A DNA stretch of 64,000 bases, taken from contig CAZDVQ010000018.1 in assembly GCA_964508975.1 (NCBI GenBank), positions 1-64,000 of the forward strand, written 5' to 3'. Shown here piece by piece: positions 1 through 9,800 of the stretch. The notes under the pieces are model-generated. The model saw only the letters and a list, made by a program, of their open reading frames with translations. It did not search any database and was not told the origin of the DNA. The stretch's first letter is position 1; the number at the start of each line of letters is the position of its first letter. A program made the position numbers and the translations under genes. This DNA comes from CAZDVQ01 sp964508975 (GTDB lineage: Bacteria > Bacteroidota > Bacteroidia > Chitinophagales > Saprospiraceae).

Positions 1-96
1 GATTATGCCGGAGCAGCTACCTTGGCTTCGTATTTCGGCGTAATAGTGCTATTGAACATCCTGTTCGCACTTTGTAACACGGTGCTTGGCGTATGA
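1..96 (+). CDS. C-terminal end of a membrane protein (partial)
   Basis: An open frame enters from the left edge and encodes 31 residues ending at TGA 94-96. Almost all of it is one hydrophobic helix, so this is the last transmembrane segment of an integral membrane protein. The stop codon overlaps the hldD start in an ATGA arrangement, which implies co-transcription and probably translational coupling. A GAA-AT-SY pattern faintly resembles polysaccharide flippases, which would suit an LPS context, but 31 residues cannot establish a family. Confidence 0.6.
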   Translation, partial: DYAGAATLASYFGVIVLLNILFALCNTVLGV

Positions 97-1055
97 TTTT
101 AATCACTGGCGCTGCGGGTTTTATCGGCAGCTACATGGCGGGCTACCTCGATCGTTTAGGCCGCGACGACCTGATTCTGTGCGATGATTTTAGTCGTGCC
201 GACAAGCAGCTCAACTGGAACGATAAAGGCTTCAGCAGCGCTATCCACCGCGATGTGCTGTTCGACTGGCTGGCCCTGTACGGCGCACAGGTTAGTTGCG
301 TCATCCACCTGGGTGCCCGCACCGATACCACGGAGCAGGATATGGCTATTTTTGACCGGCTGAATTATCACTATTCCAAGTCTTTATGGTTATTCTGCGC
401 CGAGCAGCAGATACCTTTTTTTTACGCCTCCAGTGCAGCCACCTACGGTGACGGCGCCTTGGGTTACAACGACAGGTTAGCACCCGAGCAGCTTAAACCA
501 TTGAACCCATACGGGCAGTCCAAAAACAACTTCGATGCCTGGGCTTTATCCCAAACCGAGCGGCCCTTGCGTTGGGCGGGCTTCAAGTTTTTCAACGTGT
601 ACGGCCCGAACGAGTACCACAAGGGGCGCATGGCCTCGGTGGTGTTCCATTCCTACAACCAGATCCAGGCGCAAGGTATGGTCAAGCTGTTCCGCTCGCA
701 CCGCCCTGATTTTGCCGACGGCATGCAAAGCCGCGATTTTATTTACGTCAACGATATCGCGCAGGTCATTCACAGCTTCATCGAAACGGATATCCCAGAC
801 GGCATATACAACTTGGGCACCGGCATTGCCCGCCCATTTTTAGACCTATCCACGGCGGTTTTTCAAGCCCTAAACTTAGCGCCCAACATCCAGTTCATCG
901 ACACCCCGCTCGACATACGAGACAGCTACCAGTACTTCACCCAGGCCGACATGTCGAAGCTACGCGAGGCCGGCTACACCCAGCCATTCACCAGCCTCGA
1001 AGCCGGCGTAACCGAGTATGTACAACAGTTTTTGCGCCAGGGGTACAGGTATTAG
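93..1055 (+). CDS. hldD: ADP-L-glycero-D-manno-heptose 6-epimerase
   Basis: This 320-residue extended short-chain dehydrogenase epimerises ADP-D-glycero-D-manno-heptose to the L-glycero form for the inner core of lipopolysaccharide. The N-terminal NADP-binding Rossmann motif GAAGFIG is at residues 6-12. The catalytic Tyr140-x3-Lys144 lies in PYGQSK, and a Ser-Ser pair at about 113 supplies the third catalytic position. The sequence around FKFFNVYGPNEYHKGRMASV and the C-terminal FTQADMSKLREAGY are characteristic of HldD/RfaD rather than of UDP-glucose epimerases. Length matches the family (about 310-330). The start overlaps the upstream stop by ATGA. No other heptose genes are visible, so the rest of the pathway must lie elsewhere or to the left. 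It is followed by a family I repeat. Confidence 0.92.
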   Translation: MILITGAAGFIGSYMAGYLDRLGRDDLILCDDFSRADKQLNWNDKGFSSAIHRDVLFDWLALYGAQVSCVIHLGARTDTTEQDMAIFDRLNYHYSKSLWLFCAEQQIPFFYASSAATYGDGALGYNDRLAPEQLKPLNPYGQSKNNFDAWALSQTERPLRWAGFKFFNVYGPNEYHKGRMASVVFHSYNQIQAQGMVKLFRSHRPDFADGMQSRDFIYVNDIAQVIHSFIETDIPDGIYNLGTGIARPFLDLSTAVFQALNLAPNIQFIDTPLDIRDSYQYFTQADMSKLREAGYTQPFTSLEAGVTEYVQQFLRQGYRY

Positions 1056-1437
1056 GAAACAGCCAAACCTGGTCATTTAATCATTTATTCCTTTTATCAA
1101 TTATTCATTTGGGCGTTCCGGCGGCTGCGCCGCCGTCGCTACGTTTCGCGGCTCGCTGTCGCTCGGCCCGCGTTGCGGTCTGGCCCTTCGGGCCACCGCT
1201 TCACATCGCTAACGCAGATTATTGAGCTGGTGAATTATAACGCCTTTAAAATTTATATTTATTCCAAAACGAATAAAGTATAACCAAAACGAATAAAGTA
1301 TAACCAGTTTAATGCCTGTTATCAAATACTTGTCAGATAAAAATTATCAAAACACTTGGGCATATTAGCCCGATTGCGTAACTTTGACAACGAACTCGTA
1401 AAATAGCAAAGTAATTATAATTGTATAACAATCTAAA
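1056..1437. other. Intergenic region with family I repeat
   Basis: No credible gene. It holds AT-rich TCATTTA-like heptads (about 1074-1110), a family I element, and then a short direct repeat in which an 18-base block around AAAACGAATAAAGTATAA occurs twice (about 1265-1301). The remaining AT-rich stretch presumably carries the promoter of the next gene. Confidence 0.7.
1111..1215 (+). repeat. Family I structured intergenic repeat, copy A
   Basis: GC-rich multi-hairpin element starting GGGCGTT and ending CTAACGC; the GCGTT/AACGC termini are complementary. It belongs to the subclass with a GTCTGGCCC-TTC-GGGCCA hairpin and an ATCGCTAACGC tail. It lies downstream of hldD in the same orientation. 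Confidence 0.85.
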
Positions 1438-2217
1438 ATGATTAAATCAAGGTCAATTCTTGTTTTTTTTACCTTTGTGGTCGTAATGCTAGGAATATCA
1501 GTACAAGCATGTAGATCGGATAGCGAGATTGATCAATATTTTTATTCAATTGATTCTACCTTGACGACTGAGCAAAAAGATAGGCTCTTTCAATGCGATT
1601 CATTCGAGTGCTTGGACTCGGTGCTCTTGCGAGCTAAAAATAAAGAATTCAGGTGGATACTAGAGCTAAAGTATCCCACAGTTTTTAAGACTACATTCGA
1701 TTCGCTACACATTAACCGTGACAGGTATGAAATAATGTTTTTAGCTTATATCCGTGATGCAAAAGGATATAATGAACCTATAGAAGCTGTAATAAAGATA
1801 TGGGAAAGGTATCAACATAAATTGGAGGAAGAATATAAACGCTATGAAGAAGAAAAAGAAAGAGAACGAGATGCCCTCGTTCAATCAAATTATGACTACA
1901 CAGCGATAGGTGATACGATTTGTTTAGTCTTCCATATTGACTCTATCAAAGGTGACTCTTGCATGAACTCTGTTAGTATAAGTAAGCGTATAGAAGTCGA
2001 AAAATCTATCAAGGTTAGCTATGTCGTAAAAGACAAATACAAACAGCTATTAGAAACTTATAATGGACAAGAAGAGGATAGTTACTGGTTAAAACTGAAA
2101 GTTATAAAATCAAGCTTACGTGGATGTAAATGGAGCAAAGAAACAATCAAAGCAGGCCAAGAAATAAAATTTTGGTTAGATTGCTACCCGCATGTAATTG
2201 AACAATGTAAATGGTAA
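1438..2217 (+). CDS. Hypothetical secreted or lipid-anchored protein
   Basis: A 259-residue protein of unrecognised family. Residues 1-24 form a hydrophobic signal segment ending SVQAC. This resembles a lipobox with an unusual Gln at -2, so a lipoprotein is likely but not certain. A strongly charged Glu/Lys/Arg-rich stretch near residues 128-145 is likely a coiled coil or single alpha-helix. Several Cys residues are spread through the mature part. The gene is noticeably more AT-rich in codon choice than its neighbours and stands alone between two repeat-bearing gaps, which would fit horizontal acquisition. No function is proposed. Confidence 0.7.
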   Translation: MIKSRSILVFFTFVVVMLGISVQACRSDSEIDQYFYSIDSTLTTEQKDRLFQCDSFECLDSVLLRAKNKEFRWILELKYPTVFKTTFDSLHINRDRYEIMFLAYIRDAKGYNEPIEAVIKIWERYQHKLEEEYKRYEEEKERERDALVQSNYDYTAIGDTICLVFHIDSIKGDSCMNSVSISKRIEVEKSIKVSYVVKDKYKQLLETYNGQEEDSYWLKLKVIKSSLRGCKWSKETIKAGQEIKFWLDCYPHVIEQCKW

Positions 2218-2360
2218 GCAACAATTTTATGGCTCCAGTTCAGAAGCTACAGAAAAGCCGTTTAAGTTTAGGCATTTCGATTAACCAACTCCGCTCTCTG
2301 CGTTCTGCTCTTTGCTCTAAAACCTGCCCGTTACCTGATTGTATTAAAAACTAATACATA

Positions 2361-2458
2361 CATTGCCGCTGTTGGCGTCCCCGCCAACGGCCGTACAAGT
2401 TTGCCAATAATTTGCGCTGTTTTACTTCTTGTTGGCGGGGACGCCAACAAGGGCAATG
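2361..2458. repeat. Long inverted repeat containing family IV copy 1
   Basis: The two arms, each containing GTTGGCG and GACGCCAAC-like blocks and flanked by CATTGCC and GGGCAATG, can pair over about 27 bases around a 40-base loop. The segment 2391-2445, read on the minus strand, matches 29302-29356 on the plus strand over 55 bases at roughly 85 percent identity. It is therefore a dispersed repeat and not only a local hairpin. Confidence 0.7.
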
Positions 2459-2640
2459 AGGGTTGTAGGTTCATAATATTACTACGTTATCCAATCAGTT
2501 AACGGGCAGATGATTCTATGGTTTTATGCTTTAATCTACCCAGCAACTCAATAAATATCAAATCATCGTTAATACCTTATCGAGGCTATCATGTCATTCT
2601 TAATCAATAATAACTAATAATTCATAACTAACAATTAATG

Positions 2641-2661
2641 AACGGCGGCTTTGCCGCCGTT
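2641..2661. terminator. Hairpin beside family I copy B, possible terminator
   Basis: AACGGCGGC and GCCGCCGTT form a near-perfect stem around a TTT loop, directly beyond the distal end of family I copy B. There is no long T run, so intrinsic terminator activity is uncertain. Similar hairpins sit at the same place beside copies C (11743), I (23471) and F (about 17373). Confidence 0.4.
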
Positions 2662-2665
2662 CATC

Positions 2666-2765
2666 GCGTGAGCTGCCCGGAGGGCGCGGCGAAGCCGCGG
2701 TGCGAAGCACTAAGCGAATAGCGCACCCGTAGGGGAGCGACCCGAGCGCAGCGAGGGGCACGCCC
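2666..2765 (-). repeat. Family I structured intergenic repeat, copy B
   Basis: Read on the minus strand it begins GGGCGTG and ends CTCACGC. The terminal stem GCGTG/CACGC differs from copy A by a compensated base pair. Subclass with a CCCTCCGGGCAGCT tail. It lies downstream of, and co-oriented with, the FKBP gene. Confidence 0.85.
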
Positions 2766-2782
2766 CTAAAATCCAAATATGC

Positions 2783-3247
2783 TTAGTTGACGATGAGCAA
2801 GTCGATATCAAAGATAAGGACAGAATTGGCCGGGATGCCACCAGTGGCGCGGCTTCCATAACCTAAGGCAGAAGGGATGAGCAGGGTGCCGCTGCCGCCT
2901 TCCTTGAACAATGGAATACCAATTTGCCAGCCTTGGATGACTTGGCTCAAGAAAAAAGTAACAGGATCGCCTGGATCGCTGGCATCAAATTCAAAGCCGT
3001 TAAGTAATCGGCCAGTATAATTTACAGTAACTTGCGAGGTGCTCACGGGGCGATCGCCGGTACCTTCATTGTCGATGATGTAGAACAAACCAGAGCTATG
3101 CTCGATAGCATTGAGGTTATTGTCGTTGATATAAGCCAGTATAAGATTACGGTCGATTGCGGCATAATCTTCTTTTTTACAGCTCGTTACACTGAATAAA
3201 TAAGCGCCAACAGCGATGACTACGAGGACAAGGAAAAGGTATTTCAT
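2783..3247 (-). CDS. FKBP-type peptidyl-prolyl cis-trans isomerase, lipoprotein
   Basis: A 154-residue periplasmic or membrane-anchored prolyl isomerase. Residues 1-22 are a lipoprotein signal ending SVTSC, so Cys23 is the probable lipidated residue. The single FKBP domain fills about residues 50-154. It shows the family landmarks VTVNYTGRLLNGFEFDAS, VIQGWQIGIPLFKEGG and GYGSRATGGIPANSVLIFDIDLL, including the active-site Trp and the GxIPxNSxLxFxIxLL end. Such small lipoprotein FKBPs are common in Bacteroidota and assist folding of exported proteins. A CAAAAGTA sequence (3272-3279) on the complementary strand reads as a TACTTTTG -7 box upstream of the start. Confidence 0.9.
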   Translation of the reverse strand: MKYLFLVLVVIAVGAYLFSVTSCKKEDYAAIDRNLILAYINDNNLNAIEHSSGLFYIIDNEGTGDRPVSTSQVTVNYTGRLLNGFEFDASDPGDPVTFFLSQVIQGWQIGIPLFKEGGSGTLLIPSALGYGSRATGGIPANSVLIFDIDLLIVN

Positions 3248-3271
3248 GATGCGTTAGAATTTTTAGTAGGG

Positions 3272-3279
3272 CAAAAGTA
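3272..3279 (-). promoter_or_regulatory. Bacteroidota-type -7 box for the FKBP gene
   Basis: On the minus strand this reads TACTTTTG, matching the TAnnTTTG consensus, about 25 bases before the start codon. No convincing -33 TTTG at the expected spacing. Confidence 0.45.
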
Positions 3280-3338
3280 AGGAATATAGTTCCGAAATTT
3301 GAAACAGCTAGGCAACATATTGAAAATTGGCTGCGTTA

Positions 3339-3367
3339 TTGAGTTTAATTAAATAATCATACTTTTG
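3339..3367 (+). promoter_or_regulatory. Bacteroidota-type promoter for the 3.4-11.6 kb operon
   Basis: A TTG at 3339-3341 lies 18 bases before TACTTTTG (3360-3367). The pair fits the -33/-7 promoter of Bacteroidota and lies 26 bases before the start at 3394. Confidence 0.55.
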
Positions 3368-3393
3368 TAGGCGAACTACCAAACCTCATCCAA

Positions 3394-3789
3394 ATGAAAC
3401 CTTACTTGACGCTTTTATTACTGATTTGTTTGACGCAATTGGCGATAGGCCAAACCAAAGCAGATGCAAGGCTGCTAGAGATTTACTCGGCCGAAGATTT
3501 GCAAAACTGGGAGAAAGACGCCCCACAAATGATTGATAGCCTGAATTTTGCGCTCGAAAACCTATATGTTTTAATCGATGCGCCCAAGCCTGGCGATGAC
3601 TTGCAAAAGGTTAAGGTATCAGATTTGGAGCATATCAACATATTGAAGTTGATCCAAACCTACCAGCTCAAACGCGAAAAAGAACACAACATGTATTACC
3701 CGGTGGAAGGTACCGACAAATGGATCCTCATGATGCCTGGGTATCTATACGAACAACGTTACCAAGCGTATAAAGCAGCACAAAAATAA
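3394..3789 (+). CDS. Small secreted hypothetical protein
   Basis: 131 residues with a typical signal peptide (residues 1-19, cleavage near AIGQ-TKA). The mature part is about 110 residues, mostly helical by composition, without cysteines or a recognised catalytic motif. Only 30 bases separate its stop from the start of the giant T9SS protein, so the two are probably one operon driven by the promoter at 3339-3367. Its job may be tied to export or assembly of that protein, which is inference from position only. Family not recognised. Confidence 0.75.
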   Translation: MKPYLTLLLLICLTQLAIGQTKADARLLEIYSAEDLQNWEKDAPQMIDSLNFALENLYVLIDAPKPGDDLQKVKVSDLEHINILKLIQTYQLKREKEHNMYYPVEGTDKWILMMPGYLYEQRYQAYKAAQK

Positions 3790-3819
3790 TTCAACGCAAA
3801 GCAGCAATAATTTATATTT

Positions 3820-6800
3820 ATGAAAAAGCTATACATTGCTTTAGCCATGTTTTTTGCGCTTGCAGGTATGCAGGCCCAAACCTACAACATGACAACTGCC
3901 GTCAATGGCACGACGATCAACACTTGCTCCGGCACCTTTTACGACAGTGGTGGTGCTGCTGCTGGCTACGGCAACAACCAGAATATCACCCTGACATTCT
4001 GTCCGAACCAAGCCAACGCAGTTGTTCGATTGAACTTTACCACATTCACGGTTGGCGCAGGTGAAGTAATGACATTTTTTGATGGAACGAACACGGCCGC
4101 AGGTGTGATTGGTGGTACATCGTACAACAACTTGACAGGTTCGCCAACGTTCATTACGGCATCAAACACCAATGCCACTGGATGTGTAACTGTACAATTT
4201 ACATCCAATAACGTGGACAACCTAGCAGGTTGGGTAGCCACCGTTTCATGTGGATTGCCACCGCAGCCTTTTACTGGACAAATTGTATCAACGGTTCCGG
4301 CCCAAGACACGGCTGGCTACGTGAATATTTGTGCTGGTGATCAAGTGACCTTCAACGCTGGCGCAATTTTCCCCAACAATAACGTCAACTACAACCAAAC
4401 AACAGCTAACTGTACTTATACTTGGGATTTCAACGATGGTAGTCCCGTGCAAACAGGCGTTGGTTTAACCACGGTTACACACACTTTTACGGCACGCCGT
4501 GGTTATCGGGTTGTGGTAACTATAAGGGATAGTAATGGTATATTAAGTAGTAATGTTATATTTGTTAAGGTTAGGGTATCTACAGTTCCTGTACTTGACT
4601 TACTCGTGTTGCCACCGCCACTTTGTGTGGGTGATACTGCCATACTTCAAGCAGGTGTAACGAACCCTAATTCGGGTGTATTATCGACCACGCAGGGTAC
4701 TTTTAGCCCTCCGAGTGTGTCAGGTGACTCTATCTTCCTTCCAGACGTACCGGGCGGTACAGTGACTTGCTACAGTACTTCTATTCAAATTGCTAGCTTT
4801 AACCCTGGCCAAACTTTAAACAATATCAACGACCTCTTGGGTATCTCCATGAATTTGGAGCACTCATACCTGGGCGACTTGCAGATTTCGATTACAGCGC
4901 CAAACGGTACAGTAGTTGTTCTAAAAGCTTATCCTGGAGGTGGGGGTACCTTTCTTGGCGTACCTGTGGATAACGATGCCACGCCCAATATAGCAGGAAC
5001 TGGCTTTACCTACGTGATTACACCTACCAACAATGCAGGCACAATGGTTGCAGCTGCGCCTATAGGCGGTACACTGCCAGCAGGTAATTACGCTTCTCAA
5101 AACCCATTGACGGCATTGTTGGGCACACCATTGAACGGTACTTGGACCTTGACCTTCTGCGATAACTTGGGGTCAGATAATGGTTTCTTATTTGGGTGGG
5201 CAATACAATTTGCCGCAAATATCTATCCAACGGTTGAAACGTATACACCACAAATTGTAACAGAGCAATGGTCGGGTAGCCCGATGATTGTCTCTACCAA
5301 CAACAACTTTGCTACAATTGTAGCGGATACCCCTGGTATTCGCCCGATTACATTCCAAGTTGTAGATAATTTTGGCTGTACCTATGATACTACTGTTAAC
5401 ATCACGGTATTGAACCCATTTGATCCACAATGTTTAACTTGTGATTCTTTCATCGTGAACGTTGGCCCAGGTTCAACTATTTGTGTGGGTGACACTGCCC
5501 AGTTGACAGCACTAGCACCTACGATTGGCCCGCCAACCTATGTGTTCAACAACAATACACCTACGGTCATTACACGGCCTACGGCAGGCACACCCGTCAC
5601 GACGAATATATCCATACCCGTATCAGGGGTGTTGCCGACCAACATTGCTGCTGGGAGTATTCAAAGTGTTTGTATCAATGCTAGCATCAATATTTCCGCC
5701 CACTTGACGTTCTTCCTGGTAGCCCCCAACGGCCAACAAATTGAATTATCGAGCGGTAATGGTGGTTTCACGGCGAATTACAACAACATCTGTTTCTCGC
5801 CAACAGCTACCACCAACATCACAACATTCGTTTTTGCAGCTATACCTCCAGGTACCTACCGTCCTGAGGGTAACTGGAACAACTTAAACGGTGCGCCAAT
5901 CAATGGTACGTGGACACTCCGTATCGTACACACCGGTACTTCTGGTGGTCAAAACGGAACTTTCAACAACGTTACCTTGACGTTTAATAACCTATTAGCC
6001 GCACAATATGCTTGGACACCAGCTGCAACAGTGTTGGCCCCAACAGCTGGCACAACAGGTGCTATTCCAACAGCAACGACTAACTACCAAGTTATTGCCA
6101 GCAATACTTTCGGGTGTATTGATACTGGTACTGTACAAGTGGTTGTTGTGCCTCAGTTGACTGCTCCCACGGTTACATGTCAGTCACAAACACCAAACTC
6201 TATTACCATCGGATGGACAGCAGTACCAGGTGCAACTAACTATCTAGTAAGTGCTAACGGTGGTGCCCCTGTATCAGTCGGTAACGTTACGTCATATACG
6301 CTTAACGGCTTAACCCCTGGCACTACAGTTAACTTTAGTGTAGTAGGCCAAAATACTGCAGCTACTGGCTCCTGTGCTGCAAGTGCAGCGGGAACGGTTT
6401 CGTGCACCATTATCGCTTGTCCAGTTGTGCCAGTAAACATTACAGGTATAACTACATTCTGTGCAGGTACAACAACTACCTTAAATGCTGGCCCAGGCTT
6501 TAACAGTTATACTTGGAGTAATACCACGCAAAATACACAAACAGCAACCTTCAGCACTGCGGGTCCGGTTTCTGTAACCGTTACGGATTCTAATGGCTGC
6601 CCTGGTTCCGACACCGTTACCTTGAGCACTATTGCCCCAAGCGTTAATATTACGGCTGCTGGACCTACTGCTTTCTGTTCTGGAGGCTCAGTTAACTTGA
6701 CAGCAACAGCTGGATTTGCTAGCTATGCTTGGACACCCGCTGCCAATACTGCAACGATTACAGCCAACAGCGGTGGCACCTACACCGTTACAGTTACCGA

Positions 6801-9800
6801 TGCAAGTGGTTGTACAGCAAGTGCCAGTCAAGTTGTAACTGTATTTAACTTGCCAACACCAACTGCCCTGAACAGTGGTCCTGTGTGTGTAGGTACTAAT
6901 GCTGCGGTTACAGTTGATGCTTATGCCTCTTATGTTTGGACTGGCCCGAACAGCTTTGCCTCGACCGTACAGAATAATATTATTAATAATGTAACTGCAG
7001 CTAACGCAGGTACCTACAACGTAACCGTTACCGATGCTAATGGCTGTACTGGCGCAACATCAACTACCTTGGTGGTGAACGCCCTCCCTACACCAACCGC
7101 TTCAAATGATGGCGCTTACTGCCCCGGCGATTTAGCTACCCTCAGCGCAACTGGTGGTGTAAGCTACACTTGGACAGGCCCGAATACCTTTAGCGCAGCG
7201 GTACAAAGTCCAACTATTGCAGGTATTACCCTGGCTGCTAACGGAACATACACCGTAGTTGCAACGGATGCCAATAACTGTTCGGCTTCAGCTACAACAA
7301 CGGTGGTGGTTAACCCCGCTCCAGTACCTGTTACAAGCAACACCGGAGCTTACTGTCCATTGGATACCATCCAGTTGAATAGCACTGCTGCTGTTTCATA
7401 TGCTTGGTCTGGTCCTAATGGTTTTGCCTCTACAGTTCAGAATCCACAAATCCTGAATGCTACATCAGGCATGAGTGGTACTTACACCGTTATCGTTACC
7501 GATGCAAACGGATGTACCGGAACCGCATCTACCAACGTGTTGGTTAACCCAACGCCCACGATTACAGTAACCAATGCAGGTCCAAATTGTGTTGGTACTA
7601 CGGCTCAATTGAATGCCACTGGTGGTGTATCGTACAGCTGGACAGGACCTAATGGATTTACCTCTGCCCTTCAAAACCCTTCTATTGCGGCCGTTACATT
7701 AGCCGATGCTGGTGTTTATGCAGTAACCGTAACCAGTGCAGCTGGTTGTACAGCTACAGGTTCAACAACCTTAGTAGTGAATACACTCCCAGTGCCAACT
7801 GCCTCAAACGATGGTGCATACTGCCCAGGTGATCTAGCAACTCTTACCGCAACTGGTGGCGCAAGCTACGCTTGGTCTGGCCCTAACCTCTTCAGCGCTG
7901 CGGTACAAAGTCCAACCATTACAGGAATTACCTTGGCGGCTAACGGAACCTACACCGTAACGGCAACGGATGCCAACAACTGTTCTGCTACAGCTACAAC
8001 TACTATAGTGGTTAACCCCGCTCCAGTGCCTGTTGCTGGAAACACAGGAGCTTACTGTCCGTTAGATACCATCCAGTTGAATAGCTCTGCTGCAGTTTCA
8101 TATGCATGGTCTGGCCCGAACGGTTTTGCTTCTACACTTCAGAATCCACAAATCCTGAATGCTGCCCCAGGCATGAGCGGTACATATACCGTTGTCGTTA
8201 CGGACGCAAACACCTGTACAGGAACAGCATCTACCAACGTGTTGGTTAACCCAACCCCAGTTATCACTGTAACCAATGCAGGTCCAAATTGTGTTGGTAC
8301 TACGGCTCAATTGAATGCCACTGGTGGTGTATCTTACAGCTGGACTGGCCCTAACGGCTTTGTATCAGCCCTTCAAAACCCTACTGTTGCTGCCGTTACA
8401 TTGGCTGATGCTGGTGTTTATGCTGTAACCGTAACCAGCGCTGCTGGTTGTACCGCTACTGGTTCAACAACTTTAGTAGTGAATGCACTCCCAGTACCTA
8501 CTGCCTCAAACGATGGTGCATACTGTCCAGGCGATCTAGCAACCCTCACCGCAACAGGTGGTGTAAGCTACGCTTGGTCTGGCCCTAACCTCTTCAGCGC
8601 TGCGGTACAAAGTCCAACTATTACAGGTATTACCTTGGCGGCTAACGGAACTTATACCGTAACCGCAACAGATGCCAATAACTGTTCTGCTACCGCTACT
8701 ACAGTTATTGTAGTAAACCCTGCACCAGTTCCCGTTGCCGGAAACACCGGTGCATATTGCCCGCTGGATACCATTCAGTTGAACAGTTCTGCGGCTGTGG
8801 CATATGCTTGGACTGGTCCCAATGGCTTTGCCTCTACAATCCAAAACCCACAAATCCTCAATGCTGTTCCAGGCATGAGCGGAACGTATACCGTAATCGT
8901 TACAGATGTAAATGGTTGTACCGGAACTGCCTCAACCAACGTGTTGGTTAATCCAAACCCAACCATCACGGCAAGCAATGCTGGCCCATTCTGTATCAAT
9001 GAAACGGCTACCATTAGCGTAACTGGCGGTACATCATACAGTTGGGTGGGTCCAAATGGTTTTAGCAGTACTTTGTCAACCATCTCTATACCTGGTGTAG
9101 CTTTAACCGATGGCGGTATATACAACGTTACTGGAACTGACGCCAACGGTTGTACCAACACTTCTTCTACAACAGTTGTCATCAATGCTTTACCAGTGCC
9201 TACGGCTACCAACACAGGCCCTTACTGTGCTGGTTCGGCTATTCAATTAAACGCAACAGGCGGTGTGAACTACAGCTGGACAGGTCCTAACGGCTTTACC
9301 AACTCAAACCAAAACCCAACTATTGCAGTTTCAACCGTAGCTAGTGCAGGTGTATACACTGTAATCGTTGGCGATGCCAACAACTGTACGGCTAGCGCTA
9401 CTACATCTGTGGTTATCGATACTATCCCTGTACCTGTGATTACTACAGCTACGGGTGGTACCGAATTCTGTAATGGCACTTCGCTTACCTTGTCTGCAAC
9501 AGCTGGCTTTGCTAGCTATACTTGGACCAATGGTCAAACTACCCAAAACATTGCAGTTACCAACTCTGGTACCTATGGTGTTCAAGTGTCATCTGGCCCT
9601 GGTTGTGTGGGTTCGGCTACCATAACCGTAACTGAATTACTCCCGGTTACTTTCCAAGTGATCAATACGCCTGTAAGCTGTAACGGCGGTGCCGATGGTA
9701 CAGCCACGGTTGTTGGCCTAGTGGGCGGAACGGGTGCTGGTTATACCTACTTGTGGTCAAATGGTCAAACAGGTGCCATTGCCAATGGCCTCGCTGCTGG

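Larger units (their letters stand above)
2218..2782. other. Intergenic region rich in repeats
   Basis: No credible gene in 565 bp. It contains a period-7 tract (about 2287-2320), a long inverted repeat (2361-2389 against 2430-2458) that includes family IV copy 1, an AT-rich heptad tract (about 2596-2638), a short hairpin (2641-2661) and family I copy B. Confidence 0.7.

Noticed and set aside
7081..9186. CRISPR-like regular repeats
   Set aside because: The repeats are 702-bp coding units in one open frame, not 25-40 bp repeats with unique spacers.
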